Part shown: positions 50,653 through 59,309 of the stretch, one piece after another
How the letters are laid out: every line of letters begins with the position of its first letter
How positions within the stretch are numbered: position 1 is the stretch's first letter
Assembly: GCA_045804965.1 (NCBI GenBank)
Contig: JBJMMD010000002.1
Location: forward strand, 124,001-188,000
DNA: 64,000 bases
Source of the DNA: CAVTUU01 sp045804965
GTDB taxonomy: Bacteria; Chloroflexota; Chloroflexia; Thermomicrobiales; UBA6265
Reading direction: 5' to 3'
Notes under the pieces: generated by a model
The model's database searches: none
Told to the model about the DNA's origin: nothing
The model's input: only the letters and a program-made list of their open reading frames with translations
Position numbers and translations under genes: made by a program

Positions 50653-51357
50653 ATGGGTATGCTGATCGCGATGCAATTGGCTCGCCTGGTTCAAGCTAGA
50701 AAAGAGGAGCGACTACGCTTGGCAGAATCGCAGCAAGATGCCGCCGCACGTCGATTACGAGACACATCCCGACTTGAGGCGTTCAGCGATGGTGTGATCG
50801 CGATCGCGATCACCTTGCTCGTGCTCGAAGTGCACGTCCCCGACCCAGGCGATGTTACGAGCGAGCGCGCGCTCTGGCATGCGCTTGGCCAGCTCTGGCC
50901 CTCTTACGTCGGCTATCTGATCAGTTTCATTACGATCGGGATCATGTGGGCCAATCACCACCGAATCTTCACCATGATTGGTCAGTACGATCACAACCTG
51001 ATCGTGCTCAACTTGCTCCTACTGCTCTGCATCGGCTTTATTCCATTCACCACCGACCTTCTCGCCGAATATTTGGGCGAGCCCGGCGAACAGACGGCCG
51101 CTATCGTCTATGCCGGTTGGTTCTTCGTGACGGCCATCATCTACAACGTGCTTTGGCGGTACCTGCGACACAAGCCGATCCTGTTCATGCCAGAGGTGGA
51201 CAAGACCGTCGTGCTGACCATCACGCAGCGGTTCAATTTCGGCCCACCGGCCTATCTCATCTCGTTCGTGCTGGCGTTTTTCAGTGTCGAAGCCAGTCTC
51301 GGCCTGCAAGCGTTCCTCGCCGTGCTCTATTTACTGCCAATCGGTCGGGATCAATAG
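50653..51357 (+). CDS. TMEM175/DUF1211-family membrane protein (K+ channel-like)
   Basis: A 234-residue membrane protein with the family signature RLEAFSDGVIAIAITLLVLEV (FSD at the start of helix 1) and HHRIFTMIGQYDHNLIVLNLLLLLCIGFIPF. Bacterial TMEM175 relatives form tetrameric potassium channels. The ATG at 50653 is used; the open frame extends to 50521, but those residues look non-coding. An N-terminal extension (QARKEERLRLAESQQDAAARRLRD) is charged and helical. It is convergent with the M24 peptidase gene. Confidence 0.87.
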   Translation: MGMLIAMQLARLVQARKEERLRLAESQQDAAARRLRDTSRLEAFSDGVIAIAITLLVLEVHVPDPGDVTSERALWHALGQLWPSYVGYLISFITIGIMWANHHRIFTMIGQYDHNLIVLNLLLLLCIGFIPFTTDLLAEYLGEPGEQTAAIVYAGWFFVTAIIYNVLWRYLRHKPILFMPEVDKTVVLTITQRFNFGPPAYLISFVLAFFSVEASLGLQAFLAVLYLLPIGRDQ

Positions 51358-51367
51358 ACGACGACGC

Positions 51368-52549
51368 CTACCAAAGGCGGACCGGCGTGGGCGTAATAAT
51401 CTCTGGCGGACCGCTCGCTTGGATCACAACCTCTTGCTCGATGGACGCGCCGGCGAACTCAGGCACGAAGATCCCCGGCTCGATGCAGAGCACCATCCCT
51501 GGCCGGAGCTCAGCCCGCTCGTTCGCTTGCACATACGGCAACTCGACCGTCTCCAGGCCGATGCCGTGCCCCATCATCACGCCGAGGTTGGCCGCGTAGG
51601 CGCTGCCCTTGACGCTCTTGGTGGCGGCCGCGGCCACATCCGAGATCGCCGCTCCAGCAACACAGGCTGCAACAGCCCGCTCGGTCGCCTCCAGCACGGT
51701 GTCGAGCAGCGCCAATCGATCGGCGTCGGGCTCGCCGGACACCGTCGTCCGGTTCACGTCGAACTGATAGCCCTGATACGCGCCGATGGCGTCCAGCGCA
51801 ACTACCTCACCCGGCTCGATGCGACGGTCCATGGCCTGCGGCCAGCGCGATCCAGCCGCCGACCACGGCCCGGAGTGGACGCGGAAATAGCGCACAAAAT
51901 CCGCCCCGGCGAGCATCGCCGCGCCGATCGCCGCGGCGCAGACCTCGCGTTCGGTCGCGCCGCCGCCATAGATCGCTTCGACCGCGGTGGCCAGCGCGGC
52001 GTCGGCGCATTTCGCCGCCCGGCGGAGCAAAGCGATCTCGGCGGGACTCTTGATCGCGCGCAAACCGGCGACCATGGTCCGTTCCGGTTCAAGTTTCAGT
52101 CCCGGCAATTCGGCGGCGAAATAGCGATCGAAGGCCGCCGGCAGGATGTCATCGCCGACTAGGCCGATCCGGCCGTACTCGAGCCGGCGCTCGCGTAGCA
52201 GCTCGACGACAGCGAGGCCGAGATCCGCGGCCGGGCGGACATCCTCAACCGGGACGAGATCGGCGCGGTGCTTTCGCCCGTCGGTGATCAACACCGGATC
52301 TCCGGAAACCGGAAGCAAAAAGAAGGCGTGGCCCATGCCCCGGTTTGTTTCGGAAAAGACGGTTGAAGGGAAGGGCGGGAAGTGATTGGTGAGGTAGGCG
52401 ATGTCGCCCGGCCGGTCGTAAAACGAGCGACCAACGACTAAGAGCCCGTCATAGCCGGCTCGTTCGGCGGCGGCGCGTGCCTTCTGCTGCCGGTCCAGGA
52501 TTTCGGCCTTGTCGATTGGCGCCGGTTCAGTCGATTGGCCTTTGTTCAT
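51368..52549 (-). CDS. M24-family aminopeptidase (Xaa-Pro type)
   Basis: A 393-residue pita-bread hydrolase. The C-terminal domain shows the metal-ligand pattern: VALDAIGAYQGYQFDVNRT (two Asp), MGHGIGLE (His), CIEPGIF (Glu) and SIEQEVV (Glu). The N-terminal creatinase-like domain (GYDGLLVVGRSFYDRPGDIAYLTNH) is complete. It would cleave Xaa-Pro or related dipeptides, fitting the peptide-uptake operon further right. The ATG at 52549 lies 23 bp inside the MOSC gene before it, so the two are coupled. Confidence 0.88.
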   Translation of the reverse strand: MNKGQSTEPAPIDKAEILDRQQKARAAAERAGYDGLLVVGRSFYDRPGDIAYLTNHFPPFPSTVFSETNRGMGHAFFLLPVSGDPVLITDGRKHRADLVPVEDVRPAADLGLAVVELLRERRLEYGRIGLVGDDILPAAFDRYFAAELPGLKLEPERTMVAGLRAIKSPAEIALLRRAAKCADAALATAVEAIYGGGATEREVCAAAIGAAMLAGADFVRYFRVHSGPWSAAGSRWPQAMDRRIEPGEVVALDAIGAYQGYQFDVNRTTVSGEPDADRLALLDTVLEATERAVAACVAGAAISDVAAAATKSVKGSAYAANLGVMMGHGIGLETVELPYVQANERAELRPGMVLCIEPGIFVPEFAGASIEQEVVIQASGPPEIITPTPVRLW

Positions 52550-53264
52550 CACGTCCTATCCCACGGTACAATCCCTGCCCGACTACTTCGCGCTCGATGA
52601 GTTCGAGGATCATTTCGCGCCAGCCCTCGGCCAGGGCTGGAACCGCCGCGACCCGCTCCATTTCACCCACCAACCGCTCGCCCGGCATCCGCGCCAAGTG
52701 GGCGTCGCGCACGGTCACCCCGGCCGGGTCCCGCTCTGCTAGGTGGATCGGTCCAGCCACCGACGCTGTACCAGGTTGCAGCACGCGCAGGTACCAACCG
52801 GTGCGGCCAGTCTCAATAAACCGCTTCAGGATTTGAGGTCGTCCACTGCGAATTCCAAGCTTGTAGCAAGGAATTCGCGGCTGGACAACCTGAAGCTGTG
52901 CCTCTCCCCATGACCAGATATCGCCGATCTGCACGGTATCTTCGTTCCAGCCGTCGACCGTTAGGTTCTCGCCGAATGATGCTGGGACGAATGGTGGATC
53001 TTCTCCGAGCTCCGCGCTCCAGCTCGGAAAATGGTCCGCCGAGTAGGCATAGACAGCCTTATCTCTGCCCCCGTGATGCTTTGGGTCTGCTTGGCGGTCG
53101 CCGTCGAGATTGAGCCAGTCGAGCGAGATCGCTTCCACCTCTACTGGTTCTTTGAAAATTGCGCTCACAACCGGATGGCCGCGATGGAATCCGATCTGGC
53201 GCGGCTGACCGACGTTCACAGACAGCAATCGGATCTCGCGGTCGCCATTGAAGTCAATTGCCAA
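52527..53264 (-). CDS. MOSC-domain protein (YiiM-like)
   Basis: A 245-residue protein with LLSVNVGQPR, AISLDWLNLDGDRQADPKHHGGRDKAVYAYSADHFPSW, ASFGENLTVDGW and the conserved cysteine in VVQPRIPCYKLG. MOSC proteins handle sulfur or molybdenum-cofactor ligands; YiiM reduces N-hydroxylated compounds. The TTG start has AAGGGA about 8 nt upstream. The extended C-terminus is normal for YiiM types. It is followed by the M24 gene with a 23-bp overlap. Confidence 0.87.
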   Translation of the reverse strand: MAIDFNGDREIRLLSVNVGQPRQIGFHRGHPVVSAIFKEPVEVEAISLDWLNLDGDRQADPKHHGGRDKAVYAYSADHFPSWSAELGEDPPFVPASFGENLTVDGWNEDTVQIGDIWSWGEAQLQVVQPRIPCYKLGIRSGRPQILKRFIETGRTGWYLRVLQPGTASVAGPIHLAERDPAGVTVRDAHLARMPGERLVGEMERVAAVPALAEGWREMILELIEREVVGQGLYRGIGRDEQRPID

Positions 53265-53294
53265 CCTGCACGTCCCTTTCTGGACCCCGTGGCA

Positions 53295-54158
53295 CTACGC
53301 TAGCTCGGTGCGCAATCCGGGAATGATTTCTCGCGCAACCCGCCTGGTCTTCTCCAAACCTTCGCTTGAAAGCGGGAGATCGAAAAGAAATTGGCTGACG
53401 CCCGCGGTCCGATAGGAACGGACGACATCCGCAAAATTCGCCACATCTTCAAGCCTGTCCGCGCCCAGCGACACCGACCAGGTGATGGCGTCCGGATCGC
53501 GCCCGAATTCTCGGCAGTGCTCGTTGATCTGGTCGCCGCGCTCCCGCGTCTCCTCCGGCGTGCCGCTCGAATCCCAAATGTCGGCGTGCTTCGCGATGAG
53601 CTTCAGCATCTTCGGCCGTTTGCCGCCGACCATGATCGGCAGGTGCTCCTGCACCGGCTTCGGCGAAAACGACGCGTCCCGAAGTTGGTAAAAACGTCCC
53701 TCGAAATTGGTCCGCTCCTCGGTGAAGAGCAGCTCAATTGCCGAGAGCGCCTCGTCGAGCATGGCTACGCGGTCGCCGGCGGACGGAAACGGAATGCTAT
53801 ACGCCGCATGCTCACGCTCGTTCCAACCCGTCCCAATTCCAAAGATGAGACGGCCCTCGCTAATGTGGTCGACCGTGACCATTTCCTTGGCCAGAATCGC
53901 GGGGTGTCGATGAGTGTTGCCGTAGACGAGCACCCCGATTTTGATTCGGCTGGTTTTCAGCGCGAGCGCGCTGAGCAAGGTCGACGCTTCCAGGCAAGGA
54001 CCATCCGGGCTGGCATAAAGCGCCATGAAGTGATCGAAGAGCCACGCCGAATCAAAGCCGAGCTCTTCGGCACGCTGCCAGAACTCGACGAGCTGTTGCC
54101 AGGACAGCTGGTGCTGTCCCGTAACGACGCCAAACGATATGGGATGTCGCCCGACCAT
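53295..54158 (-). CDS. LLM-class F420-dependent oxidoreductase (paralog 3)
   Basis: A 287-residue luciferase-like oxidoreductase: FGVVTGQHQLSWQQLVEFWQRAEELGFDSAWLFDHFMALY, IKIGVLVYGNTHRHPAILAKEMVTVDHISEGRLIFGIGTGWNEREHAAYSIPFPSAGDR, and PIMVGGKRPKMLKLIAKHADIWD. It is more distant from the paralogs at 6507 and 8203 than those are from each other. The ATG at 54158 is preceded by a G-rich site; the open frame to 54257 is longer but starts poorly. Substrate unknown. Confidence 0.87.
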   Translation of the reverse strand: MVGRHPISFGVVTGQHQLSWQQLVEFWQRAEELGFDSAWLFDHFMALYASPDGPCLEASTLLSALALKTSRIKIGVLVYGNTHRHPAILAKEMVTVDHISEGRLIFGIGTGWNEREHAAYSIPFPSAGDRVAMLDEALSAIELLFTEERTNFEGRFYQLRDASFSPKPVQEHLPIMVGGKRPKMLKLIAKHADIWDSSGTPEETRERGDQINEHCREFGRDPDAITWSVSLGADRLEDVANFADVVRSYRTAGVSQFLFDLPLSSEGLEKTRRVAREIIPGLRTELA

Positions 54159-54231
54159 AGACCGCTGCCCCCCCTCGTCCACCAACAAATCGGAGGCGAG
54201 TCTATCAGGTTGCGATGAGGTAACGGGGCAC

Positions 54232-54399
54232 TTACCTGAAGATGGCAACCACGCCAAACATGCATCCTACGAGGATAAGCGCCGCGAGGATGATCAGAAT
54301 CACCAAGCACGAGCGCGCCGCGGAGGCAACATCTTCCGGTTCACTGGGGCTTTCAGCAATGGCGTCGATATCGGGTTCGAGGGAGTCGGGATCGGTCAA
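54232..54399 (-). CDS. Small single-pass membrane protein (55 aa)
   Basis: A 55-residue frame whose TTG overlaps the stop of the phosphatidyltransferase gene by 4 bp (TTGA). The acidic N-terminus (DPDSLEPDIDAIAESPSEPEDVASAA) leads to one helix, CLVILIILAALILVGCMFGV. The coupling supports translation, although no strong ribosome site is seen. It may belong functionally to the lipid-synthesis genes before it. Confidence 0.55.
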   Translation of the reverse strand: MTDPDSLEPDIDAIAESPSEPEDVASAARSCLVILIILAALILVGCMFGVVAIFR

Positions 54400-55040
54400 G
54401 GTTGATCCGGATTCTGCTGCGGTGATGCGCCCGCGGCCGCGGTCACAGGCGTCGCCTGTTCCCGTAGCGAGAGCCGCCACACATGGAGGATGCGGGTCGC
54501 GGCCGTGAGATGGGTGGCGATCGCAAGCGCCCACAGCGCCCACAGGGGCTGGCCGATGATCAAGCAGAGGCCCAGCAGGATCACTCGCTCCGGGCGGGCG
54601 ACGAGACCCACCGAGGCGGTATATCCGGCTGCTTCCGCCCGTGCCCGCGCGTAACTGATGAGCAACGCCCCCGTCGCCGAAATAAAGACAAGGATGGATC
54701 CGGTTTTGGCGTCATCCGTATCGAGCATGAGAACGAGAACGCCGAGATAGACAATGACTTCTGAATATCGATCAAGCGTCGAATCGAGAAAGCCGCCGAA
54801 CCTAGAAGTGGTGCCGGTTGCTCGCGCGACCGCGCCATCGAGCATGTCGAACGCGCTAGCGACGAGGAGGAGGAATCCGCCGATCACATCGTGTCCAGCG
54901 CCGATGATGATTGCGACGATGCCGTTGAGGACTAGCCCGACCACCGTCAGCATATTGGCGGAGAGCCCGAGACTGGCGACGAATCGGCCGATGCCGAGGA
55001 TTTGCTCACGGATCATGTTGCCGATGCGTTCAGAAATCAC
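54396..55040 (-). CDS. CDP-alcohol phosphatidyltransferase (PIP synthase-like)
   Basis: A 214-residue, six-helix enzyme with the complete signature D65xxDG69xxA72R73x8G82xxxD86xxxD90. It transfers a phosphatidyl group from CDP-diacylglycerol to an alcohol. The single-domain form next to a PimA-like mannosyltransferase resembles the actinobacterial PgsA1-PimA arrangement, so inositol phosphate is the best-guess acceptor; glycerol phosphate is the alternative. The GTG start has a GGAGG site 7 nt upstream. It ends in a Gly/Ala/Gln-rich tail. Confidence 0.88.
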   Translation of the reverse strand: MISERIGNMIREQILGIGRFVASLGLSANMLTVVGLVLNGIVAIIIGAGHDVIGGFLLLVASAFDMLDGAVARATGTTSRFGGFLDSTLDRYSEVIVYLGVLVLMLDTDDAKTGSILVFISATGALLISYARARAEAAGYTASVGLVARPERVILLGLCLIIGQPLWALWALAIATHLTAATRILHVWRLSLREQATPVTAAAGASPQQNPDQP

Positions 55041-55089
55041 GCCTCGCCTCCATCATCCGTCCGCCGCACCCCAGACTCCCCGCCGGACA

Positions 55090-56235
55090 TCACGCAAAAT
55101 CCTGGCGCCAGCTTGCGTGAACCGCTTGTCGCCGCGCTTTCTCGTACGATTCGAGCACGCGTGTCGCCACCCGCTCCCAGGTGTACTGCTCGGCAGTCGC
55201 CATGCCGTTCGCGGCAAACCGCCGGCGAAGATCAGCGTCCGCCAGTGCTCGCACCAGTGCCAACGCGATCGCTTGCGGATCACGCGGGGTGACGAGGAGC
55301 CCTTCGCGCTCATTGGTCATCACGCTGGCGTATCCCGGGATGTTCGAGGCGACGACCGGTTTGCCTGACGCCATTGCCTCGAGCAACACGATACCGAAAC
55401 TCTCTCGCGCAATCGAGGGCGCGCAGAAGATGTCGCAACTTGCATAATAGCGAGGCTTTTCCTCAGCCGTGGCGAAACCGACGAAGTCGACGCCCCAAAT
55501 CCCATATCGCGCCATCTGATCCTCGAACTTTTCCGGTTTGCCAGTGCCGACGACAACGAGGCGCGCGTTCGGAAATTGCTGGCGCACGAGTGGCATCGCC
55601 CGCAGAAGGTACTTGAATCCTTTGCGTTGTTCCTCAAACCGACCGACAAAGAGAATCCGCGGCGCGCCGTCGTTGGCCCAGGGAAGCGGTGCGGAGTTCT
55701 GGCTAAACGCTTGGACATCGATGCCGTTCGGAATCACATCGTACGGCCCCTCGAAATACTGCCTGACAAATTCCAGGGCCGGTTCCGAGACGGCAATGCG
55801 ACGGTCGAGCCTGCCGAGCACAAACTGCATGTATGGCTTGAACGCCGTGTACCACGGGTTGTTGGCCCGAAACGCGTGAAAGGTGGCTACGTTCGCCGAT
55901 TTCGAATTAAGGAGCACCATGTAGGGCAGAACAGGCGTCAGCGGTTCATGTAGGTGGACGACGTCGAAGTTCTCACGGCGCATCAGGTCCTTCACCGCGG
56001 CATACAGCGTGACATCAAAGGTCAGCCGCACTCGCGACCCGTTGCCGGGAATGCCGACCGTGCGCCCAATTCCGTAGAAACCGTCTTTGATGTCGATCCC
56101 GCCCTTCGACGGCCGAGGCGCGATCACCACGACCTCATGGCCGAGACGGGTGAATTCCGCCCGGAGATGATCGATGTGTTCTGGCACTCCTCCAGGATGA
56201 CCAAAATCGTATGGAGAAACTTGCGCGATCTTCAC
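55090..56235 (-). CDS. GT4 glycosyltransferase (PimA/PimB-like)
   Basis: A 381-residue GT-B glycosyltransferase. The N-terminal domain has the open GGVPEHIDHLRAEFTRLGHEV segment, which binds the acceptor in PimA, then DVVHLHEPLTPVLP and FHAFRANN; the C-terminal GT4 domain has ILFVGRFEEQRKGFKYLLRAMP, IARESFGIVLLEAMASGKPVVASNIPG. The PimA-like HLHEP and GGVPEH features suggest mannosyl transfer to phosphatidylinositol at the membrane face. It stands 49 bp before the CDP-alcohol transferase gene, in the same direction. Confidence 0.88.
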   Translation of the reverse strand: MKIAQVSPYDFGHPGGVPEHIDHLRAEFTRLGHEVVVIAPRPSKGGIDIKDGFYGIGRTVGIPGNGSRVRLTFDVTLYAAVKDLMRRENFDVVHLHEPLTPVLPYMVLLNSKSANVATFHAFRANNPWYTAFKPYMQFVLGRLDRRIAVSEPALEFVRQYFEGPYDVIPNGIDVQAFSQNSAPLPWANDGAPRILFVGRFEEQRKGFKYLLRAMPLVRQQFPNARLVVVGTGKPEKFEDQMARYGIWGVDFVGFATAEEKPRYYASCDIFCAPSIARESFGIVLLEAMASGKPVVASNIPGYASVMTNEREGLLVTPRDPQAIALALVRALADADLRRRFAANGMATAEQYTWERVATRVLESYEKARRQAVHASWRQDFA

Positions 56236-56335
56236 GCTGAACCCAACCTACCCCGCCCGCTGAACAACGTTACGCACCGATTGTGGCTGGCTGGCCGATG
56301 ATACCAGACGTCTTGCGGCGGCGGCTCGACGGCAA

Positions 56336-57397
56336 TTAACTTGCGGCGGCCGGCGCGAGATCGAGACGCCCGCCGACGCGCTCCGCGAAATGGCAGGCCG
56401 CGAAGTGACCGCGCTCAATCTCGCGCAACGACGGCGTTTCGAACGCGCAAATCTCGGCGGCATACGGGCAACGTGTGCGGAACCGGCAACCCGACGGCGG
56501 ATTGACCGGACTCGGCGGATCACCTGGCAGCAGCAGCCGCTGCCGGCGCAGCTGCGGGTTGGCGATTGGCGCGGCGGCGAGCAAGGCCTGGGTGTACGGG
56601 TGCAGGGGATTTGCAAAGAGTTGGGCGGTCGGCGCTTTTTCGACGATGACGCCGAGATACATGACCGCGACGTCGTCCGAAATGTGGCGCACGACTCCGA
56701 GATCATGGCTGATGAAGAGATAGGACAGCCCGCGCTCCTCACGCAGTTTCGACAGCAACTGCAGAATCTGCGCTTGCACTGAGACGTCGAGGGCGCTGAC
56801 CGGCTCGTCGGCGACGACGAGGCTCGGGGTGACGGCAAGCGCGCGCGCAATGCCGATTCGCTGTCGCTGGCCGCCCGAGAGCTCGTTGGGATAGCGATTG
56901 CGGTATTGCCGGCTGAGGCCAACTGTTTCCAGAAGCTCATTCGTGATCGTCGGGCGCGCGCCCCGGCTGCCGATGTGGTGAAAGGCGAGCGCTTCCTCCA
57001 GCGTTTGGCTGACAGTCATCCGCGGGTTGAGCGACGAATTCGGGTCCTGAAACACGATCTGCATCTGTCGCCGGCGGCGCTGGAGCGCCCCTTCGTCGTC
57101 GGGATCGATTGTTTCCCCTTCGAAACGGACCTCGCCCGCGGACGGCCGCTGGAGAAAGAGCAGACAGCGACCGGTCGTCGTTTTCCCGCAACCGCTCTCC
57201 CCCACCAGCGCCAGCGTTTTCCCGCGATTAATCGTGAAATCGACGCCGTCGACCGCGCGCACGACAAGGAGCGGTTGCTTGCGAAGCTTGGCGAACAAAC
57301 CTCGCTGCAGCGGGTAGTGCTTGGCCAGACCACGGACGTCGAGCAACGGTTGGCTCTGCTCCGCTGGACGGAGACCGTTTGTTGGCGGATCGGTCAC
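56336..57397 (-). CDS. Oligopeptide ABC transporter ATPase, OppF type
   Basis: A 353-residue ATPase of the Opp/Dpp family: Walker A ALVGESGCGKTTTG, signature ELSGGQRQRIGIARAL, Walker B LVVADEPVSALDVS, switch FISHDLGVVRHI. The C-terminal oligopeptide region includes GCRFRTRCPYAAEICAFETP with cysteines for the usual iron-sulfur-type motif. It is the last gene of the operon and overlaps the OppD gene by 4 bp. Confidence 0.93.
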   Translation of the reverse strand: MTDPPTNGLRPAEQSQPLLDVRGLAKHYPLQRGLFAKLRKQPLLVVRAVDGVDFTINRGKTLALVGESGCGKTTTGRCLLFLQRPSAGEVRFEGETIDPDDEGALQRRRRQMQIVFQDPNSSLNPRMTVSQTLEEALAFHHIGSRGARPTITNELLETVGLSRQYRNRYPNELSGGQRQRIGIARALAVTPSLVVADEPVSALDVSVQAQILQLLSKLREERGLSYLFISHDLGVVRHISDDVAVMYLGVIVEKAPTAQLFANPLHPYTQALLAAAPIANPQLRRQRLLLPGDPPSPVNPPSGCRFRTRCPYAAEICAFETPSLREIERGHFAACHFAERVGGRLDLAPAAAS

Positions 57398-58422
57398 GAG
57401 CGGACCCCTTCTTCGATCGCGCCTGGAATCGGCAACCGCGCAAACCGCTTCATACCGGCGAAATGGCAGGCAGACTGATGACCTTCAATTAGGACTCGCA
57501 GCGGTGGATCATGCTCCCGGCAGATCGCTTCCTGATACGAACAACGGGGATGAAAACGGCAGCCGGACGGGGGCCGGGCCATATCCGGCGGCGTGCCTTC
57601 GATCGGCTGCGGCGGCACATCCGCCAACTCCGCCCGCGGGATCGCGTTCATTAGCCCGACGGTGTACGGGTGTTCGGGATCGGCGAACAGGGTTTCGACC
57701 GGCGCTTGCTCAACTACGCGGCCCCCGTACATGACCGCGACGCTGTCGCACATCTCGGCGACCACGCCAAGATCGTGCGTGATCAGAAGGATGCTCATGC
57801 CGAACTCCTCTTGCAGGTTGTGCAAGAGGGCCAGTATCTGCGCTTGAATCGTCACATCAAGCGCGGTCGTGGGCTCGTCGGCAATCAGCAAGTCCGGCCG
57901 CGACGACAGCGCGATCGCGATCATCACGCGCTGCCGCATGCCGCCAGAAAGTTGGTGTGGATAGGCGTCATATCGTTGATCGGCGTTCGGAATGCCAACA
58001 GTCCGGAACAGTTCGATCACTTGCTCGCGGGCCGCGCGTTTGCTCGCGCCTTGGTGTCGTCGAATCGCCTCAGCCACCTGATCGCCAGCGGTGTACACCG
58101 GGTTGAGAAAGGTCATCGGATCCTGAAAGATCATGCTGATCCTGCCGCCGCGCAGATCTTCCATCTCTTCGTTCGCGAGCTTGAGAATGTCATTGCCCTG
58201 GAACAGAATCCTCCCGCCCGCGTACCGCCCCGGCGGCGTCGGCACGAGGCGGATGATCGAGCGCGCCGTCACGCTCTTGCCCGAGCCTGATTCTCCAACC
58301 AAGCCGACTGTCTCCCCGCGGTTGATCGTTAAGTCGACGCCGTCGACCGCGCGGACGTCGCCAATCCGAGTGCTGAAGTAGGTCTTGAGTTGCTCGATCT
58401 GGAGCAGTGGAGTGCCGGTCAT
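57394..58422 (-). CDS. Oligopeptide ABC transporter ATPase, OppD type
   Basis: A 342-residue ATPase, partner of the previous one: Walker A GLVGESGSGKSVTAR, signature HQLSGGMRQRVMIAIAL, Walker B LLIADEPTTALDV, LLITHDLGVVAEM. The C-terminal GCRFHPRCSYQEAICREHDPPL has the paired cysteine motif. It overlaps the OppC stop and the OppF start by 4 bp each. Confidence 0.93.
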   Translation of the reverse strand: MTGTPLLQIEQLKTYFSTRIGDVRAVDGVDLTINRGETVGLVGESGSGKSVTARSIIRLVPTPPGRYAGGRILFQGNDILKLANEEMEDLRGGRISMIFQDPMTFLNPVYTAGDQVAEAIRRHQGASKRAAREQVIELFRTVGIPNADQRYDAYPHQLSGGMRQRVMIAIALSSRPDLLIADEPTTALDVTIQAQILALLHNLQEEFGMSILLITHDLGVVAEMCDSVAVMYGGRVVEQAPVETLFADPEHPYTVGLMNAIPRAELADVPPQPIEGTPPDMARPPSGCRFHPRCSYQEAICREHDPPLRVLIEGHQSACHFAGMKRFARLPIPGAIEEGVRS

Positions 58423-59306
58423 CTTTGTGCCTGGCGCGGATCGAGGATGTCGCGCAATCCATCGCCGAGGAGGTTAAACCCGAGGACCGCGATCACGATG
58501 GCGATCCCAGCCGCGAGCGCGAGGTGCGGCGACGTGAGGAGCACAAGTTGCCCCTCCGAGAGCATGGCGCCCCAATCGGGTGTCGGCGGCTGCACGCCAA
58601 GTCCGAGATAGGACAGCGCGGCGATATCAAGCAGCGCGTAGGCAAGGTCGAGTGAGGAAACGACGATGATCTGGCTGATGCAGTTTGGCAAAATGTGGCG
58701 GAAGATGATGCGAAATTGCCCGTATCCCATCGCCCGCGCGGCTTCGGTGTAGGTCATCTCCTTTTGTACGAGGGTAACGCCGCGCACGACGCGGGAGATA
58801 AACGGTACATAGAGAATGCCGAGCGATATGACGACGTGCGTCAGCGACGGCCCGAACGCCGCCACCACAGCGAACGACAGCAATAATGGCGGGAACGCGA
58901 GCAGCATGTCCCAAATACGGGTGACCGTCTCGTCGATCCAGCCGCCACGGTACGCCGCCCAGATACCGAGCGGAACGCCAATGAGTTCCGAGATCAGGAC
59001 CACGCCGAGCGCGCCGCCGAGCGCCGTGCGCGTGCCGTAAATCAACCGGCTGGCGACGTCGCGCCCGTTTTTGTCCGCCCCCAACAGGTAAGTCGAACTC
59101 GGCCCTTGCAAGCTGTCGCTCAAGGTGCCGTCGAGCGGATCCATCGGCGCGATCACCGGGGCAAACACGATCATGACGAAGAGCATCGCCACGATGATCG
59201 CGCCAATCATCGCCTTCTTGTTCTGCCGAAACCGCCAGAAGAACATCGACCATGACGAGGGCGCTTCCGGCGCCGCGACCCCGACTTGAACGACTTCGGC
59301 CGCCAC
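58419..59306 (-). CDS. Oligopeptide ABC permease, OppC type
   Basis: A 295-residue permease with the OppC N-terminal domain (SMFFWRFRQNKKAMIGAIIVAMLFVMIVFAPVIAP) and the dipeptide-permease coupling motif EAARAMGYGQFRIIFRHILPN. About six membrane helices. The GTG start is just past the OppB stop, with GGGAG upstream. It forms the pore with OppB. Confidence 0.92.
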   Translation of the reverse strand: MAAEVVQVGVAAPEAPSSWSMFFWRFRQNKKAMIGAIIVAMLFVMIVFAPVIAPMDPLDGTLSDSLQGPSSTYLLGADKNGRDVASRLIYGTRTALGGALGVVLISELIGVPLGIWAAYRGGWIDETVTRIWDMLLAFPPLLLSFAVVAAFGPSLTHVVISLGILYVPFISRVVRGVTLVQKEMTYTEAARAMGYGQFRIIFRHILPNCISQIIVVSSLDLAYALLDIAALSYLGLGVQPPTPDWGAMLSEGQLVLLTSPHLALAAGIAIVIAVLGFNLLGDGLRDILDPRQAQR

Positions 59307-59309
59307 CGG

